Below, one piece after another: positions 25,501 to 38,041 of a stretch of 64,000 bases of DNA. The DNA lies in assembly GCA_034687125.1 (NCBI GenBank), contig JAQGBZ010000101.1:62001-126000 (forward strand). The letters run 5' to 3'. The DNA is from Neelides folsomi (Eukaryota > Arthropoda > Collembola > Neelipleona > Neelidae). Position 1 is the first letter of the stretch. Each line of letters opens with the position of its first letter. Position numbers and translations under genes: made by a program. The notes beneath the pieces were generated by a model. The model was not told the origin of the DNA, ran no database searches, and saw nothing but the letters and a program-made list of their open reading frames with translations.

Positions 25501-26647
25501 CTTCCAAAAATCAAATTTGAAATGACATCCAAGTCAAAAAAGATCATTTTTATTATCATGATTTTACGCTGTCGAATAACATGTTCTGTTTCTCACTCTC
25601 AATGACGTCTCTGTGCTTCCTCTGAAAGCACTAAAGATCGGCGGTGAAACATAATGAAGTTACATTGAGCTAATAGGAGCATAAATAGGAAAGGTTAATG
25701 TTGAGAGTGCTTTATTATTAGCTTCAATCTTGAAGTCAGTGTTACTCTCTTCTCTTCAATGATGCTTCAATACAGTAGGAAATAGATTGAGAATGTCAAA
25801 TCATGACATGAAAGGAAAAATAATTCAATTCACTTCGACCAATCCAATCTAATCTCTTTCGGATAAATCTTGTTAATGAGAGTTCAAGTATCGACATTGA
25901 TGAAAATGAAATGCACATGTGTAAGGTATGAATGCTATGTATTGTAAATATTTTAGACAATGTACCAATAATATTATAATATCACAATTATTCATAAAAT
26001 ATGCAAAAGTATCGCTAACAATGCATGTAAAGATAAGGGGAATTTTTAAAATCATAACTTTAAAAAATGCATTTCGGTTTATAATGTGAGATTTATTTTT
26101 ACAACTTCTGGGAGTCTGGGACTATAATAATTATATAAAATTGTAATGTTTACATGTTATACAAAATTATAACAACATTACTATTATATAAAGATATTTT
26201 ACATGCAAGAAACAAAATTGAAGAAAATTTGCCAATTATCAAATAATTTGCCCTCTGCACTCACAAGCGACACGCTGCTTCGAGTTGAGAACGTGTAAAA
26301 GAGTAGTGATGCTATTTTAAATTAAATTTTTTACTTAAATTTAACAATTTATATGAATTAAATACAAATAGAATATAATCAAAAACTAGAAATCGTGTGG
26401 AACAACAAAAATTAATGAAATAATTTTAATAATTTAAAAGAATTGCACGCACACAGCCAGCGGAGCAAAAAACTTAAATAGGATATACTATTTAACTATG
26501 TATTTATGATATAAACTAGTATTTTTATTTATAATTATATTATAACAATTTTAATTTTGGAATACTTATAAAATACAAAATATATTAATTGAGTAAATTA
26601 CAAAAAATGACAAAAAATACATTTTTTTAAAATCCTTATTCGATTAA
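25501..26647. other. intergenic, nothing recognised
   Basis: AT-rich sequence between the start of the small membrane protein gene and the stop codon of the ACAP-like gene. No supported feature. Confidence 0.5.
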
Positions 26648-29600
26648 TTATTTGTCTTTTGATGAATCATTAGTCGGAGTTTGACGGAGATCTTCCAGTG
26701 CCATAACCACTTCTTCACTGAGGTTCACATCTACTAAATTTTGATTATTCTCTTTATGTTCTCCTGCCCTTTGAGCAATATCCCGAACAATTTCTTGGAA
26801 AGTGTCATCAGTTTGAGAGGATTCCCCAAATCTCATTTCTTCATCCATTTGAGCAAGTCGAAGGAGAGTGACAATGTCTGCTTGTTCACAAGTGATCGCC
26901 ACTTGAAGGGGACTTCTCCCATCAGAGTCTTCAGCCCGATGATCGGCCCTATTTCTCAATAAAAGGCACAATTGGCCCAAATGACCCAATTCAGTTGCTA
27001 GCCAAAGCGGTGTCCTTTTTTTTCCATCAGGCTCATTAATGCGTCCGCCATTGAGGAGCAAAAATTCACAAGCTGTCACTGAACTCTAAGAATCAATAAT
27101 TCAAAATCAATATTTTGGTCTTAAGCTACATTTAATATGTTATTATGAAGTACGTAATAAAGTTAGTATCTTTTCAACTCATATAAAACGGCATCAAGGT
27201 GAACGTGAAGATGAATTTCCTTGTATGTAATTACTGATAAAATATGTTACAATTGTTTACATGTTAAAAACGATGAGGAAATAATAAAAGAATACTATAA
27301 AGTTTCTTTAAAGTTTAAACATGGAAGGAAAGCATTAAAATGAAATTAAGATTAAGACAATTTATTAACTTACTCCATAAATTGCTTGATGAAGAGGAGT
27401 TGAACCATCTTCTAATGGATTGGGCCAATTTCTATCCGCTCCCAGAGCAATCGCCTCTGCCATTACTCCAAGATTTCCTACACGTGCAGCCTTGTACAAA
27501 AGAGCATTCGGATCTAAATGCTCGTTCGCATCTTCTGTAAAAAAACCTAGTTATTTCATTATACTAACAAATAAATTTTTAATACAATACAGTATTCGTT
27601 GTTCGTTCTGAAAACTACTGTAAGATAGGAAAATATTCCTACCCGAATTCGTCATTTCGAGATCATTGTGAGAATCTTGATCCTCTTTGGGTTGACTCCT
27701 CGAACTCACAACATCAGTATGGGTCGGAGGGAGTTCGAGATTTTCATCATCACAACCGCTTTCATTTTGTTTTGAAGATGATTGAAATGATTTGAATGAG
27801 TCGGTTTCAGATGATTCGTCTTGGCGTGATGAAACGCTCAGCTTTTCTGCTTCATCTCCATTATTGCTGCCTTGATTGTCTCCGAGAGCTTTTCTCTCCT
27901 TCCTCTTTGGCTTACGAACACTCCATTTCTTAATACTACGTTTCCCATTGCTATTTAGCTTCGGAGGAGTCACAAAGGCTTTGTCCACATACTTCGCCCT
28001 AATCCACGTCTCTCTCACTTCCCTATTAAAACACAAGTTTTATTGGAAAAAACTTATCGTTAATTGTCATTTTAAGTAGTATGTAAATTTAAAAATGTTT
28101 AACCTTGAAGAATTATGAGTAGCCCGCTCAATTCCAAAAGAATCAAGGACATCAACTTTAGCAAGATAAATTCTATTCATTAAATTGTTCCCGAGCTTCG
28201 CCATGAGCTTTTCCAATCCAACTTCCCAGGTATCCAATCTCAATGACTTCACTTTGCTAACATGGACGCCTAAGCTTCGATGAATCCCTGAACATTCTAA
28301 AAATGAAAAGTTTTTGAATCGTCATTTAGTACCTTATTATTGGACATTTGGTTATTTATCATGCTTCATGAAACCGTTGTTTGTAATTATTTTTGCATGT
28401 TAACGCATAAAATTTAAATTCTTACCTATACAGAGCGTGATTCCAAGATTGACACTCGCCCATTCAGGGTTCGGTGCTCCACAATCACAACAATGGTCGT
28501 TGCCTTCAATGCTCAGGATACTTTCCAAAACTCTTTAAATTGAAAACAACTCATTTACATATTGTATAGCATTACTAATTAGAGTACAATGGGTTAAATC
28601 AGCTTAATGAATCTAAATAGCTATCTTATAAGTCTTATAAAATCAATCTAAGTCATCAATACTTTGATTTCTCAAATGGCGCAACATCGTTCCGATCAAC
28701 TCTTGGTGGTGAAGATTTTTGGTGGAAAGAGGAATCATTTTTACTACTTGAAAGTGTTGAATTCTGAATAGCACAACTGATGGCTGATTGAAGTGAAGAA
28801 ACCCAAGCTTGAAATATTTCTTCAGAATCCGCTTGTAAAAGATGAGTTCTATAAAATCATGTAAAATGATTAATTAATCAGTCAATTTATGTTTTCTGAT
28901 TTGTAATGGCAAGATTTTACTTGTTTGGTGAAATGAGTTCGAAACAGAATCTCCGATCGCAATCGGCCATAGGTCTCACGAGACAAATTCTCAAATCTTC
29001 TTCAATGACAGTTGGAGACTCTTCGTTTCTTTTTCTGTAGATGAGTTGGCCTTTGTCAAGGAGTTCGAACCTGCAATTATCAAGTTGGTGTAAACTGTCG
29101 CCGCTTGCTCCACTGCCTTCATTAACTTGTTGTACCGTAAACTCATTAGGATAAATTATTTTTATAACTACTAATTTAATTAAAAATTAGAATCATTACC
29201 TATACAAGTAAATTACATAAGTATTTGAATTTAATTATACATTTAATTAAAGTAACTCGAGTTAAAAATTAGAGTAAACAATAAGATATACCAAAATCTT
29301 AGTAAATATCTTATATCAATTTGGGTATTTTTTAAACATTTGGGTTTTTGGATTGAATATTCTATCGATGTTTAAAAGTCATTTAATTCTTTCCATGAAC
29401 TCATAGTGAATATTTACCAAAGAATTTAAAACTCAAATGACATGCATTATTTATTTTAAATATTTTAGTAATTCGTTATCTTGATATTTAACTTTAACTA
29501 TCTAACTTGCATATTTATATAGAGAGATAAACAGTGTTTCAACTTACCATCTTCGCTTCCAAGACTTGAAGGTTTTATTTGATCCTCTTTTGAAGAGATA

Positions 29601-31269
29601 GCCTTGCATAGCGACTCCGGTTTTGTTCTCACAAATAGTCCGATTGACAAAGTCAGGAGCAGAATGAATGAGAATTCTACGATTCTCCAACATCAGATCA
29701 GCTTCTTTCCCCAACTTGCACCTCATCTCACTCAACTACTCCCAGATTACAATCACTACTGGCATCTTTCTCTCAATAGTAGGTAAATAAGACTGACTTA
29801 CATCTAAGCTGAGACACTTTAGAAATGGGTCTATGTCCTTAAAGTAGTCAGACCCCTGGTGGAAAAATGTCTTGTGGGCGTTAACGACCGAGAGGATCTA
29901 AGGAGAAATTAGAGAGTTATCCATGCTCTACAGAACAATGAACATTTTTCTAAGCTCCTCAAATACTCAGATTGAGAAACTAACATTAACTTGATGCGAG
30001 ACGAGATCAAATGTTGATTCTCAATTTAACCTTTTACTATAAAGGTAAACATACAGATCAACTTTTGAACGAGAGATGTGTGATAGTGGGGACAATAAAT
30101 GAAAGTTATGAAAAATCAGAACAATCTTATAAGCAGTTTTAAAGTAATCCCAATAATAAGAAGATTATCTTACATTGTCGAGTATTTCAAATCTTTTCCT
30201 TTGTTGTAAAATCGTAATGTTGGTTACGACGTCGAGGGATGTGGAGCGGAAGGAGAGTCGGGCGGCTGCAAGTTGGTGAACTGCTTCTTCGGCTTCGGCA
30301 CTCTTCCCCCGTGTGACAGCTGAATTTTTAACGAGGGCAGAATCCAACTCGTTCTCAGCCTTTTCTAATTGACTTTTACCTTCTTTGCATCCTCGCACTT
30401 CCCTGCAATGTCATCAAAATTAATCTAAGCACTTAACAATGGTCTAATAAATATATTAAAATCTAGCAACACTTACAGCTTACTGCATGCAATTGTTAAA
30501 GCTCTACTTATTTTTAATTGTTCAGTATTTCTAAACATGACATTCAATATACTTAAGTCTTCAATGTCAACATGATAAATAAATAATTGACGTTGAATGT
30601 CAAGTTAACATTTAGTCGTTTTATACTCTGGTTGACTATAATATTGTGTATAATTTTAGTCTTAGAAGATCTATGTACCTATATATATATATATTGTTTA
30701 CATTATTAATTATTTAATTTTAAATGCATTACTTTCTAAGGAATTCAGCAAGGTTTCGACAAATGGCACGATTAATTTGATCAAGAAGCGTTGTGTGAAA
30801 TTTTGATAATTCGACGAGTCCAGAGGAACATTTGCTGAACGCCGATAATATCTTCGGATCAGTTCGAAAATGAACACTTAGTTCAGAGAGAGAATTGACA
30901 AATGAACTAAAGGAGAAAAATATCAATTAGGATTTCAGTATTTGTGGTACATATTGCAATACAAATAGAATATTATAGTTTTATATAACAATTTATATTA
31001 GGTATAAAACAATTAGCCGTAAACTTTTAATTTCTAATTCATTATTAGTGTTATTTAATTAACATTTAATGTAGTGCTTACTTTTGAGAGTTGAGAAAGG
31101 CCTTTCCAGATTCAATCATAAAGTTTGAAGATTTGAGGAGCTTTTCGAGTTTTCCTTCAAGATTTTCCACAATAGTGATTTGCTCATCAATGCCAACTTT
31201 GAACTTTGGAGAGTCTCTCACAGCGTCTCCAAAGTCAATAACAGGACGAAGGGCGTGCATAGTCATCAT
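26648..31269 (-). CDS. ACAP-type ArfGAP (BAR-PH-ArfGAP-ankyrin; centaurin beta)
   Basis: Twelve exons in phase: 31269-31082, 30906-30733, 30402-30174, 29897-29802, 29735-29548, 29070-28921, 28848-28663, 28532-28426, 28296-28104, 28022-27643, 27534-27374 and 27085-26648, giving 829 residues. The order is BAR (about 1-260, with [15 protein letters not shown] near the start), PH (from [21 protein letters not shown], ~272-375), then the ArfGAP zinc finger C418-x2-C421-x16-C438-x2-C441 with the arginine finger R446 in [10 protein letters not shown] Ser-rich linker and ankyrin repeats (~635-750) follow. ACAPs bind curved membranes and phosphoinositides and stimulate GTP hydrolysis on Arf, mainly Arf6, in endosome recycling. 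All catalytic and zinc residues are present. Met3 could also be the start. Confidence 0.9.
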
Positions 31270-33140
31270 CGCTACTTCCTTCTATGTATTTAATCTTATA
31301 TTCATACCACAAATCCAATTTTGTTCACTCGGCTTTCGTCATACATAGACGCAATTGAATGGTGATTTGATCAGTCTGTAAACCAAAAGAGGAAAATGTT
31401 TAATTTTAATAGCTTATACGGAAATAATATTTAGGTAATGTGATAGCATTTGTACTCTGGACACAAAAGAGACAAATATTTATAAATAAATATACCTATG
31501 CATCTACGCTGTATATTTATGTAAAACAACGAAAATAGATTTACTAAAGTTATATCATGCTAAGGAGTATTATATGCAATTACATACGAATTATGATTGC
31601 ATCAATATTAACAATTGTTATAATATTTATATCAAGACAATAAAACTCAAAACTGAACCTAACTCCCTATTTTTCTTAACTGCAGCTTTACGTTTAGTGT
31701 TTTATTCAAACTGATGAATCACTCCATGAAGTTACTCACACACACTATAATATTATTCAATGTTGAATTATATTCTCTGGACTGGACTAACAGGCCGTTG
31801 CCAGTTAGTTTTATTAATATGCCCTACTTCTTGGTATAACCAACATTAAAAGTAATGATAAATATGTCGTTGTGCCTCGAACAAAGTGATTTAATTTCAA
31901 TCGCATGAAAAAAATCCAACTGAAGGCGGACATAGTGGAAGTTACAAGTTTTAAAAAAGGATAAATAAACAATATGTTCAAGCTATCTATTTTTTAATCT
32001 GCTTTATTATGTTACGATTATAGTTGTAAAATTCATTAAATATTTAAAAAGTGAATGATTTTTAGACATAAAGTTACATTAACCGACGAATGACTTTAAA
32101 GATGAAATTATGTAATTAAATATTGCAGACTTACTTCACTAAATAGCGATTCGTATAAAATTAAATTGGTCTCAAAGTGTAAAGTAAGGATTTGATTATT
32201 TCAACCACAATTAATTTCTTTGGCACTTGTGTTAAATCAGCTCAGAAATTGGCCTCTTGTGACGGGTTATTGTAATTGCACTTATTGCATTTCTCAAATA
32301 AGGAACCAAAAGTAAAAATGATTTTTCAATGAATCTTCATTAAATATTCAAAGTAGCCGAATTTTTTCATTTTCTTTTCTCAATAACTTTCCAATAATAA
32401 GAGCACTTGACGATTTTGGGTTCTGATTGTAAAATAGCACACATACAATCAAGGAAGAAATTGGGAACAGATTCACATCGAGATTGTAGTAATAACTGTT
32501 ACCGTAGTCGTTCATAAGAGATGAAAATAATCATTAATTATGACCAGAAACGCAATTAGGTAATTTGGGTTAACGCGTTGGTCTCTCCTGAGGTCAACAG
32601 ATGAATGACATGATTTAACTTTATCACCGTAATATCCATAAATAAACTCCTCGATGACTCAGTAAAGTAAATTAAATGATAGTAAAATATCTATAAATTA
32701 GCTTCAAAAACTTCGCACCTCATCTGGTCAAGAAGATGAGGGCGAAAGTGAAGAACAAAAGAGTTAATGAACTTGATCACATATTCTATCTTCACTCGAA
32801 AGATGTATTATATTTATTTATACAATTCGTTAAAGATTTCCGCTGCCTTCAGAGCCCAGAACACGTTCAAGGATGAGATCAGAGATCCCCTATGAGAAAA
32901 CAGCTGCCACCATCCTCAACCTAAAATACATTAGAACCTATAGCCACCCTCAGCCTTTAAACCATTGCATTGAGGATAGTTGCACTTATGTTCTTGCATC
33001 ATTTGAACACAAATGCACATACAAATGCAATTTATAAATTGTCTAGAGAAACATTATTAGTGTTTAGATTTATAAGTACGAATAAAATTTAAATTGCTGA
33101 ATATAATGAACAACTCCTTGTCTTGTAGTTTAACAAAATA
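31270..33140. other. intergenic or 5' region of the ACAP-like gene
   Basis: About 1.9 kb between the ACAP start (minus) and the next plus-strand gene. Non-coding 5' exons and promoters of both probably lie here, but none can be placed. No other coding frame, RNA gene or transposon end is supported. Confidence 0.4.
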
Positions 33141-33964
33141 ATGATCAATTCAAATAGAGTTCTCAAAGTGTCAGAGAGCCTTAAAGATCCTTCAATCATA
33201 TGTCTCAATGCAGCCCAAGAGTTAAGAAAAATGGAATATGAAATGAACGAAAGTTTGAAAAATCAGCAAAATTCAACTAAAACTCCATGTGTGAATCCTC
33301 CATTAATCCCATCATCAAATCAAGGTACTCGCTCTGGAAATGAAACCCTCAATGACTCAATATTTTCTGGGAAGAGAGGTGAAGTGTCGAGCTCAACACG
33401 GAAAAAGACAACTTTAAGTTCAGGAATGAGCTCAACGCTAAATGACAGCGACTATACAACAATAGCAGAAATTAAAGTTAATTTGCCAGTAGCAAAAGAA
33501 AACTCGAGATTTCTCCAAAAATTAAAAGATCTCGAATGTGCTGAACAAATAGTCCTCAGTGACACAACAAAGGACACACGCAGCACTACAAGGACATATG
33601 CTGGAATTCCTGAGTCGATGGATTATTTGACAAACTCTTCGGATTTCAACAGGAGTGGAAGAGAGTTGACTGAATTGTTTCGGACTAATGTGACGAAGGA
33701 GATTAGCCGGTTGAAGAAAAAGGATGATGATGGGAGAAACGAGGGAGAGGGGAATTTTGAAACATAGAGTTGCAACGTTACATTTCCACTCCTGACAACT
33801 ACGAGGCAAAATTGAGAGAAATTAAAGGAAGATTGCGAAACTTTGTTATATTCTTGTATAAAGATCTTCGAAAGAACCAAAATGAATCGTCGAAGCGAAT
33901 GAATGCGATTTTGGAAACATTTGGAGAACTAGATATTATAAATTCGTTATGTTTAACTAAATAA
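33141..33964 (+). CDS. unknown coiled-coil-like protein, frame broken near the middle
   Basis: The first frame (33141-33767, 208 codons) is polar and Ser/Thr-rich, with charged helical stretches (NAAQELRKMEYEMNESLKNQ, ELTELFRTNVTKEISRLKKK), and stops at TAG. A second frame (from ~33761 to the TAA at 33962-33964) continues as ELQRYISTPDNYEAKLREIK and RMNAILETFGELD, looking like the natural continuation of the same helix. Either a ~80-base intron is removed (GT at 33690 to AG at 33769 joins in phase, but with a weak donor GTGACG and no pyrimidine tract), or one base is missing near 33765. The start is an ATG in ACAAAATAATG. I do not recognise the family. An AATAAA-like signal overlaps the end. 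Confidence 0.45.
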
Positions 33965-34787
33965 ATATCCCCGTCTCTTTCCTTTGTAATGAGTCCTTAC
34001 CTCCTTACTAAAGAATGTTAAATGATATGAATGTAATTTATTGTAATCAACCACCTTGTTGTATAGTATGAATCGTTATTTTAGAATAAATGACTAAGGG
34101 ATTTGCACTTGCTTTACTGTAGATGTTTTTATTTGAAATCAACTGTCATCAGTTCTTCGGTTGTCTCTGGTTCTGGTGAAGTCAAGTCAGTTGAAGTGAT
34201 TCATAAAGTACAGATAATATGATAGCTGTGTTATTTCATTAGAGCTAGAATTCAAGTTTAAAAGGACAATTTGAAGTTTCTAAGGATTATAAATTGAGTT
34301 AAATGATTGAAATAAACTAAAGCATACTTTATTTTACAAGATCAAAAATTATAATTTCCTGCTCGATCATTTTGAAAGCTGATTAATCAATTTGGAATTG
34401 GTTTATTGTTGATACACTTGTTATTTGAAGTCTATTTTCAAAGACGAAATTAATGGTTTATAGATTAAGTTTCAAATAGTAGATTATCCTCGTCGTTATT
34501 TTGGCTACATCTACACACTGGATACATCTAAGGTTTATGTCAATTTAATGGTTTCGTTTTCATATGAATATTTTTAATCCAAATTTAAATACATTTTCAG
34601 TTTATTCATTTTTAATATCCCATGATTTAGAGTGATAATAATTTTTAATAACTTTCCAGACAGAAAGTGAAGAATCAAACAATCTTCCAAATCTCGAGTT
34701 AGCTAAAAGTGAAAGTCAAATAATGCAGCAACCAAGTGTCAATCAAACCAGCAACAGTCTCCAGGAAGGGCCAAGAAAAGCTCAATA
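33965..34787. other. intergenic and 5' leader of mpaB-like gene 1
   Basis: AT-rich. From about 34664 (after TTTCCAG) a frame TESEESNNLPNLELAKSES...MQQPSVNQ runs to TAA 34786-34788, which overlaps the ATG of the next gene by one base. This part is probably a 5' leader exon with an upstream open frame. Confidence 0.4.
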
Positions 34788-36276
34788 ATGTCTTCTGGAG
34801 GTAAAAAAGTGAAATCAAACGTCCAACTCCTGGTTCTAATGCAATCCCCAAAGAGCAACCTCAGTGCCGCAAGTAACATATCCTCTGCGAGCAAAACCGA
34901 CGGATCAGACAAAAGTGACGAGATCAAAATCTTCCCTTCCGACGAAATCTTCATTCATCATCTCTTGGGCGGAAAATACAGATTCGGTGACATTGATGTG
35001 AATCCGGATAATTTCGAAAGTTTCGCCGCATTGAAGGAAATGACCCCGACCCTCCCGCATTGGGCAGACCGAGAAATGATCAAACGAGGGCAGAAGTTTG
35101 CCCAAAGGAATTTCTTCGGCCTTTCTTATGCCCATTTGCTTTCTCTGATCATCTTACTCGGACTCCCAGAAAACCGTCGGTTTCTTCGCTACACGGGAAA
35201 TTCCCACACACCGCACAAGGCCTACAAACGCTATTTAGCAACACTTCTTGAAGTTAAATTTTGGTATGAATGCACAGACGAGAAAGTCTGGTTGGAGTCA
35301 ATTCACAGAATCAGGAAGATGCATGCACAGAAGGGAATGGATGTGGAAATGGAGTTCCCTGACTTTACACAACCTATTATTAAGGATGAAGAGACTGCCA
35401 AGACTCTCAAAATTGGAGATGAACTCAAGCCTGGTGACAACAGTGGGGATGGGCTTGAGGAAGATAAACCCAAAGATAAATTTTACAAAGATGAAAAAAT
35501 ATGGAAATGCGTTTTGAAAGATTTGGTCTTCAATGAAGAAAATCTGGACTTGCATGAAGTTAAAATCCCGTCTGGAGGACATCATTACTCACAATTTGAC
35601 ATGGCTATGACCCAATGGAGCTTCATGGCGCTTCCCGTTTTGGAACCAAAGGCCTTTTGGATCCATGACCATGATGATGGAGAAATGAAAGATTTTATTC
35701 ATTTGTGGGCCGTGATTGGTGATGTTCTCGGGTTAGAGGATCAATACAACCTTTGTACTGCAACGGAATTGGAGCATTGTAAGGTCATTTGCAACAAAAT
35801 CCTGGTCGAAATCTTCATCCCTTCTTTACTCAAAGTTGACTATGAAACGGAAATAATGTGGAAAGCATTAGTTTTGGTTAGAAATAATTTTAATTATCGG
35901 TATTTCAGTATTGTGGTTTTTATGAAATGAACCTTGTACATTTATTTCAATTTTAAAAATTTTTCAGGGAATGACCAAATTCGTGCATAAAGATCTGAAA
36001 CTCATAAGTCTGCTCATTGACATTTTTGAAAAAATTATCAAAGTGGAATGTCCAAGCTTAAGATATCAACATGCATGGTCAGAATGGTTTAGTGAGATTA
36101 TTGACAACTTCATCTTCCGACCTCTCCTACACACTGGATGCTTTAGAAGTTTTGCAACGAAGAGACTCTGTGCATGGGTTAATAAGGCTGCAAAGAAGAA
36201 TAAAATGAGTCGTGATTGGGAAGAAATGTCGAAGGCAAAAAAGGAAGAGGAGAAAAATAAAGCAAAAGAAAAATGA
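34788..36276 (+). CDS. mpaB / latex-clearing-protein-like (DUF2236) putative haem oxygenase 1
   Basis: Two exons, 34788-35876 and 35968-36276, give 465 residues. The family includes ER-bound MpaB, which cleaves a farnesyl chain in fungal mycophenolic acid synthesis, and rubber oxygenase Lcp, a b-type haem protein. Visible family marks are LPHWADREMIKRGQKFAQ (~89-106), R148-Y-L-A-T152, IHRIRKMHA with H179 as the likely haem ligand, QFDMAMTQWSFM (269-280) and FIHLWAVIGDVLGLEDQYNLC-type block (303-323). R, T and H correspond to Arg164, Thr168 and His198 of Lcp as I recall them; spacing from R to H is 31 here. An insert of ~80 acidic and basic residues separates the halves. The tail is Lys/Glu-rich. 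Animal substrate is unknown. It converges on a paralogue. Confidence 0.75.
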
Positions 36277-36868
36277 AACCAATCAAAGAATAAAATCTGT
36301 ATCTCGACAATATTGAAAGTGATTTTTGTTTTGTATTTAAAATTTATTTCATCAATCAAAAGTTGTATTTTTTTCTAATATCTTTTCATCTACAAAATAA
36401 TTTCGAATCATTAAAAGTGAATTTACACAATACGTTAATACTATATTATAAAATACAGTATTATAAAATTATTTAAAATACAAACCTAGATTTTATTACG
36501 ACATTTGTATTTATGTATGTAGGCTTAATTTTAATTATCACCGGGTTGTCTTAAAGGCTAAAAGTTAAAATATTTTTTTGCTATTAATCATAAATAAGCA
36601 ATTTTACGTACATAAATGTACATAAACACTAAATCTTGTTGTTCAATGATAAAAAAGTTAAATTACAGATATGAATACCATAATCGTAAAATAAAATGAA
36701 TTACAATGAAGTTAAATATTAAACTATTTAGAGCTAGATTAAAATAATACATGAATCATTTACAAAAATATCCCAGTTGTTTCATTACACATTCATGATA
36801 AAATTATATGTATATTATATTGAGGAACTCTATTTTTTTAAAAAATAGGAAATTAAGATCAATGGCAT
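36277..36868. other. intergenic, convergent mpaB-like gene ends
   Basis: The 3' regions of the two mpaB-like genes meet here. Very AT-rich, with AATAAA at 36289-36294 just after the first gene. Nothing else is seen. Confidence 0.5.
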
Positions 36869-38041
36869 TTATACTGTATCCACCAGGAGCTTCGGAGATT
36901 TCCTCTTCCATGAGTAAAGATACCGAAAATTTGCAAAAATAATGGCAAGTCGAAGAAGCCTATTCAAAAACCAGCGAAGAATTGACAAATGAGGAAGATA
37001 ATTAAAAGTAGCGTTCATTAATGCATAGCAAAACTTTTCATAAAAATTGAGAAGTTTTCCAACGTTTTGCCCAGGAACTCCCAAAATTCGTCTTTCGCAG
37101 AAAAGGACCAAGGCGCGAAGACGCAAAAAGGGAATGAACGTTCCAATGCCGTTGACCAGCGATTCCCACAACATCCGCGTTTCACTTGAGCTCTTTTTGA
37201 AGTCTCTGAGAAGAACTCTTGAAAGAATTTCTTCCCTCATGTGAGCATTTTGTTCTAAGCAGATATTGCATTCATCCTCAATTCCCAAAATATGTCCAAT
37301 TAAAGCCCAAAGATGAATGAATCCTTCCAACCCTTTCTTTGTCTTCTCATTGTCTTTGGCATTCATTCCGAAATGGAACGGGAAGAGAGAAACGAATCCC
37401 ATGAAGCAGAACTGTGTGACCGCCATGTCGAGTTGACTAATCGGCCAACACCGTCTTCCGCCATCTCCATTCCTCGATTCCAGAAAAGGAACGTGCTCAA
37501 TGTCTTCTTTAATTCGATTAAGCAATTCCTCACCATCGCCACAATTACTCCTACAGTTATATTTAGTGGTTTGGACGTTGAGATTCTCGTCGGGTGGTTG
37601 TTCAGTATTTGGTGGGTTTTTGTGTCTTTGCACACTCCGAGCTACTCCTGAATGAATTTTTCGAATGCGATAAACGTCTTGTAGGGCAACGGCATTGTTT
37701 GTGAGCAAATCCCCTTCGTACCATATTTTAATATGGACAAGGGTGGAGAGATAGCGAATGAGAGCTTTTCTCCCATCATCAGACTTCTTTGTGAGAACTA
37801 AGAGTTGGCGAACAGGAGCGTAAGCGAGGAGGAAGACGAGGGAGACAAAATGGGCAAAGAAGACGGAGAAAAAATTATCTCGGACGAACTTTTGGCCTTC
37901 TCGCACTTCTTCAGCTTTGACCCAGGATGGAAGGGGAAAAGGACCTTTGCCGCTTTCGCCGGGCTTTTCTTCAGCTTTTGCTAGAAATCGTTCTGGATCA
38001 GATTCAAACAATTGCTGATTTTCTTCTCCCATTTCTCCCAA
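36869..38041 (-). CDS. mpaB / latex-clearing-protein-like (DUF2236) putative haem oxygenase 2
   Basis: A single uninterrupted frame of 390 residues. Family blocks: LPSWVKAEEVREGQKFVRDN (37-56), R96-Y-L-S-T100, VYRIRKIHSG with H130, QLDMAVTQFCFMG (203-215) and FIHLWALIGHILGIEDECNI (241-260). The R-to-H spacing of 34 equals that of Arg164 to His198 in bacterial Lcp (from memory), which supports haem binding. Hydrophobic stretches near 58-75 and in the last ~100 residues may attach it to membrane. The ending YSWKRKSPKLLVDTV is basic. Compared with copy 1 it has no intron in the shared region, and it lacks the long N-terminus and the Lys/Glu tail. The substrate cannot be told from sequence; polyprenoid or other lipids are an inference from the family. 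Confidence 0.75.
   Translation of the reverse strand: MGEMGEENQQLFESDPERFLAKAEEKPGESGKGPFPLPSWVKAEEVREGQKFVRDNFFSVFFAHFVSLVFLLAYAPVRQLLVLTKKSDDGRKALIRYLSTLVHIKIWYEGDLLTNNAVALQDVYRIRKIHSGVARSVQRHKNPPNTEQPPDENLNVQTTKYNCRSNCGDGEELLNRIKEDIEHVPFLESRNGDGGRRCWPISQLDMAVTQFCFMGFVSLFPFHFGMNAKDNEKTKKGLEGFIHLWALIGHILGIEDECNICLEQNAHMREEILSRVLLRDFKKSSSETRMLWESLVNGIGTFIPFLRLRALVLFCERRILGVPGQNVGKLLNFYEKFCYALMNATFNYLPHLSILRWFLNRLLRLAIIFANFRYLYSWKRKSPKLLVDTV

Noticed and set aside
27340-28079. Plus-strand frames across the ACAP exons
   Set aside because: They are antisense shadows of the ankyrin and linker exons of the ACAP-like gene.
30678-30695. Short TA-dinucleotide run
   Set aside because: It is a simple repeat inside an ACAP intron, too short to be notable in AT-rich DNA.
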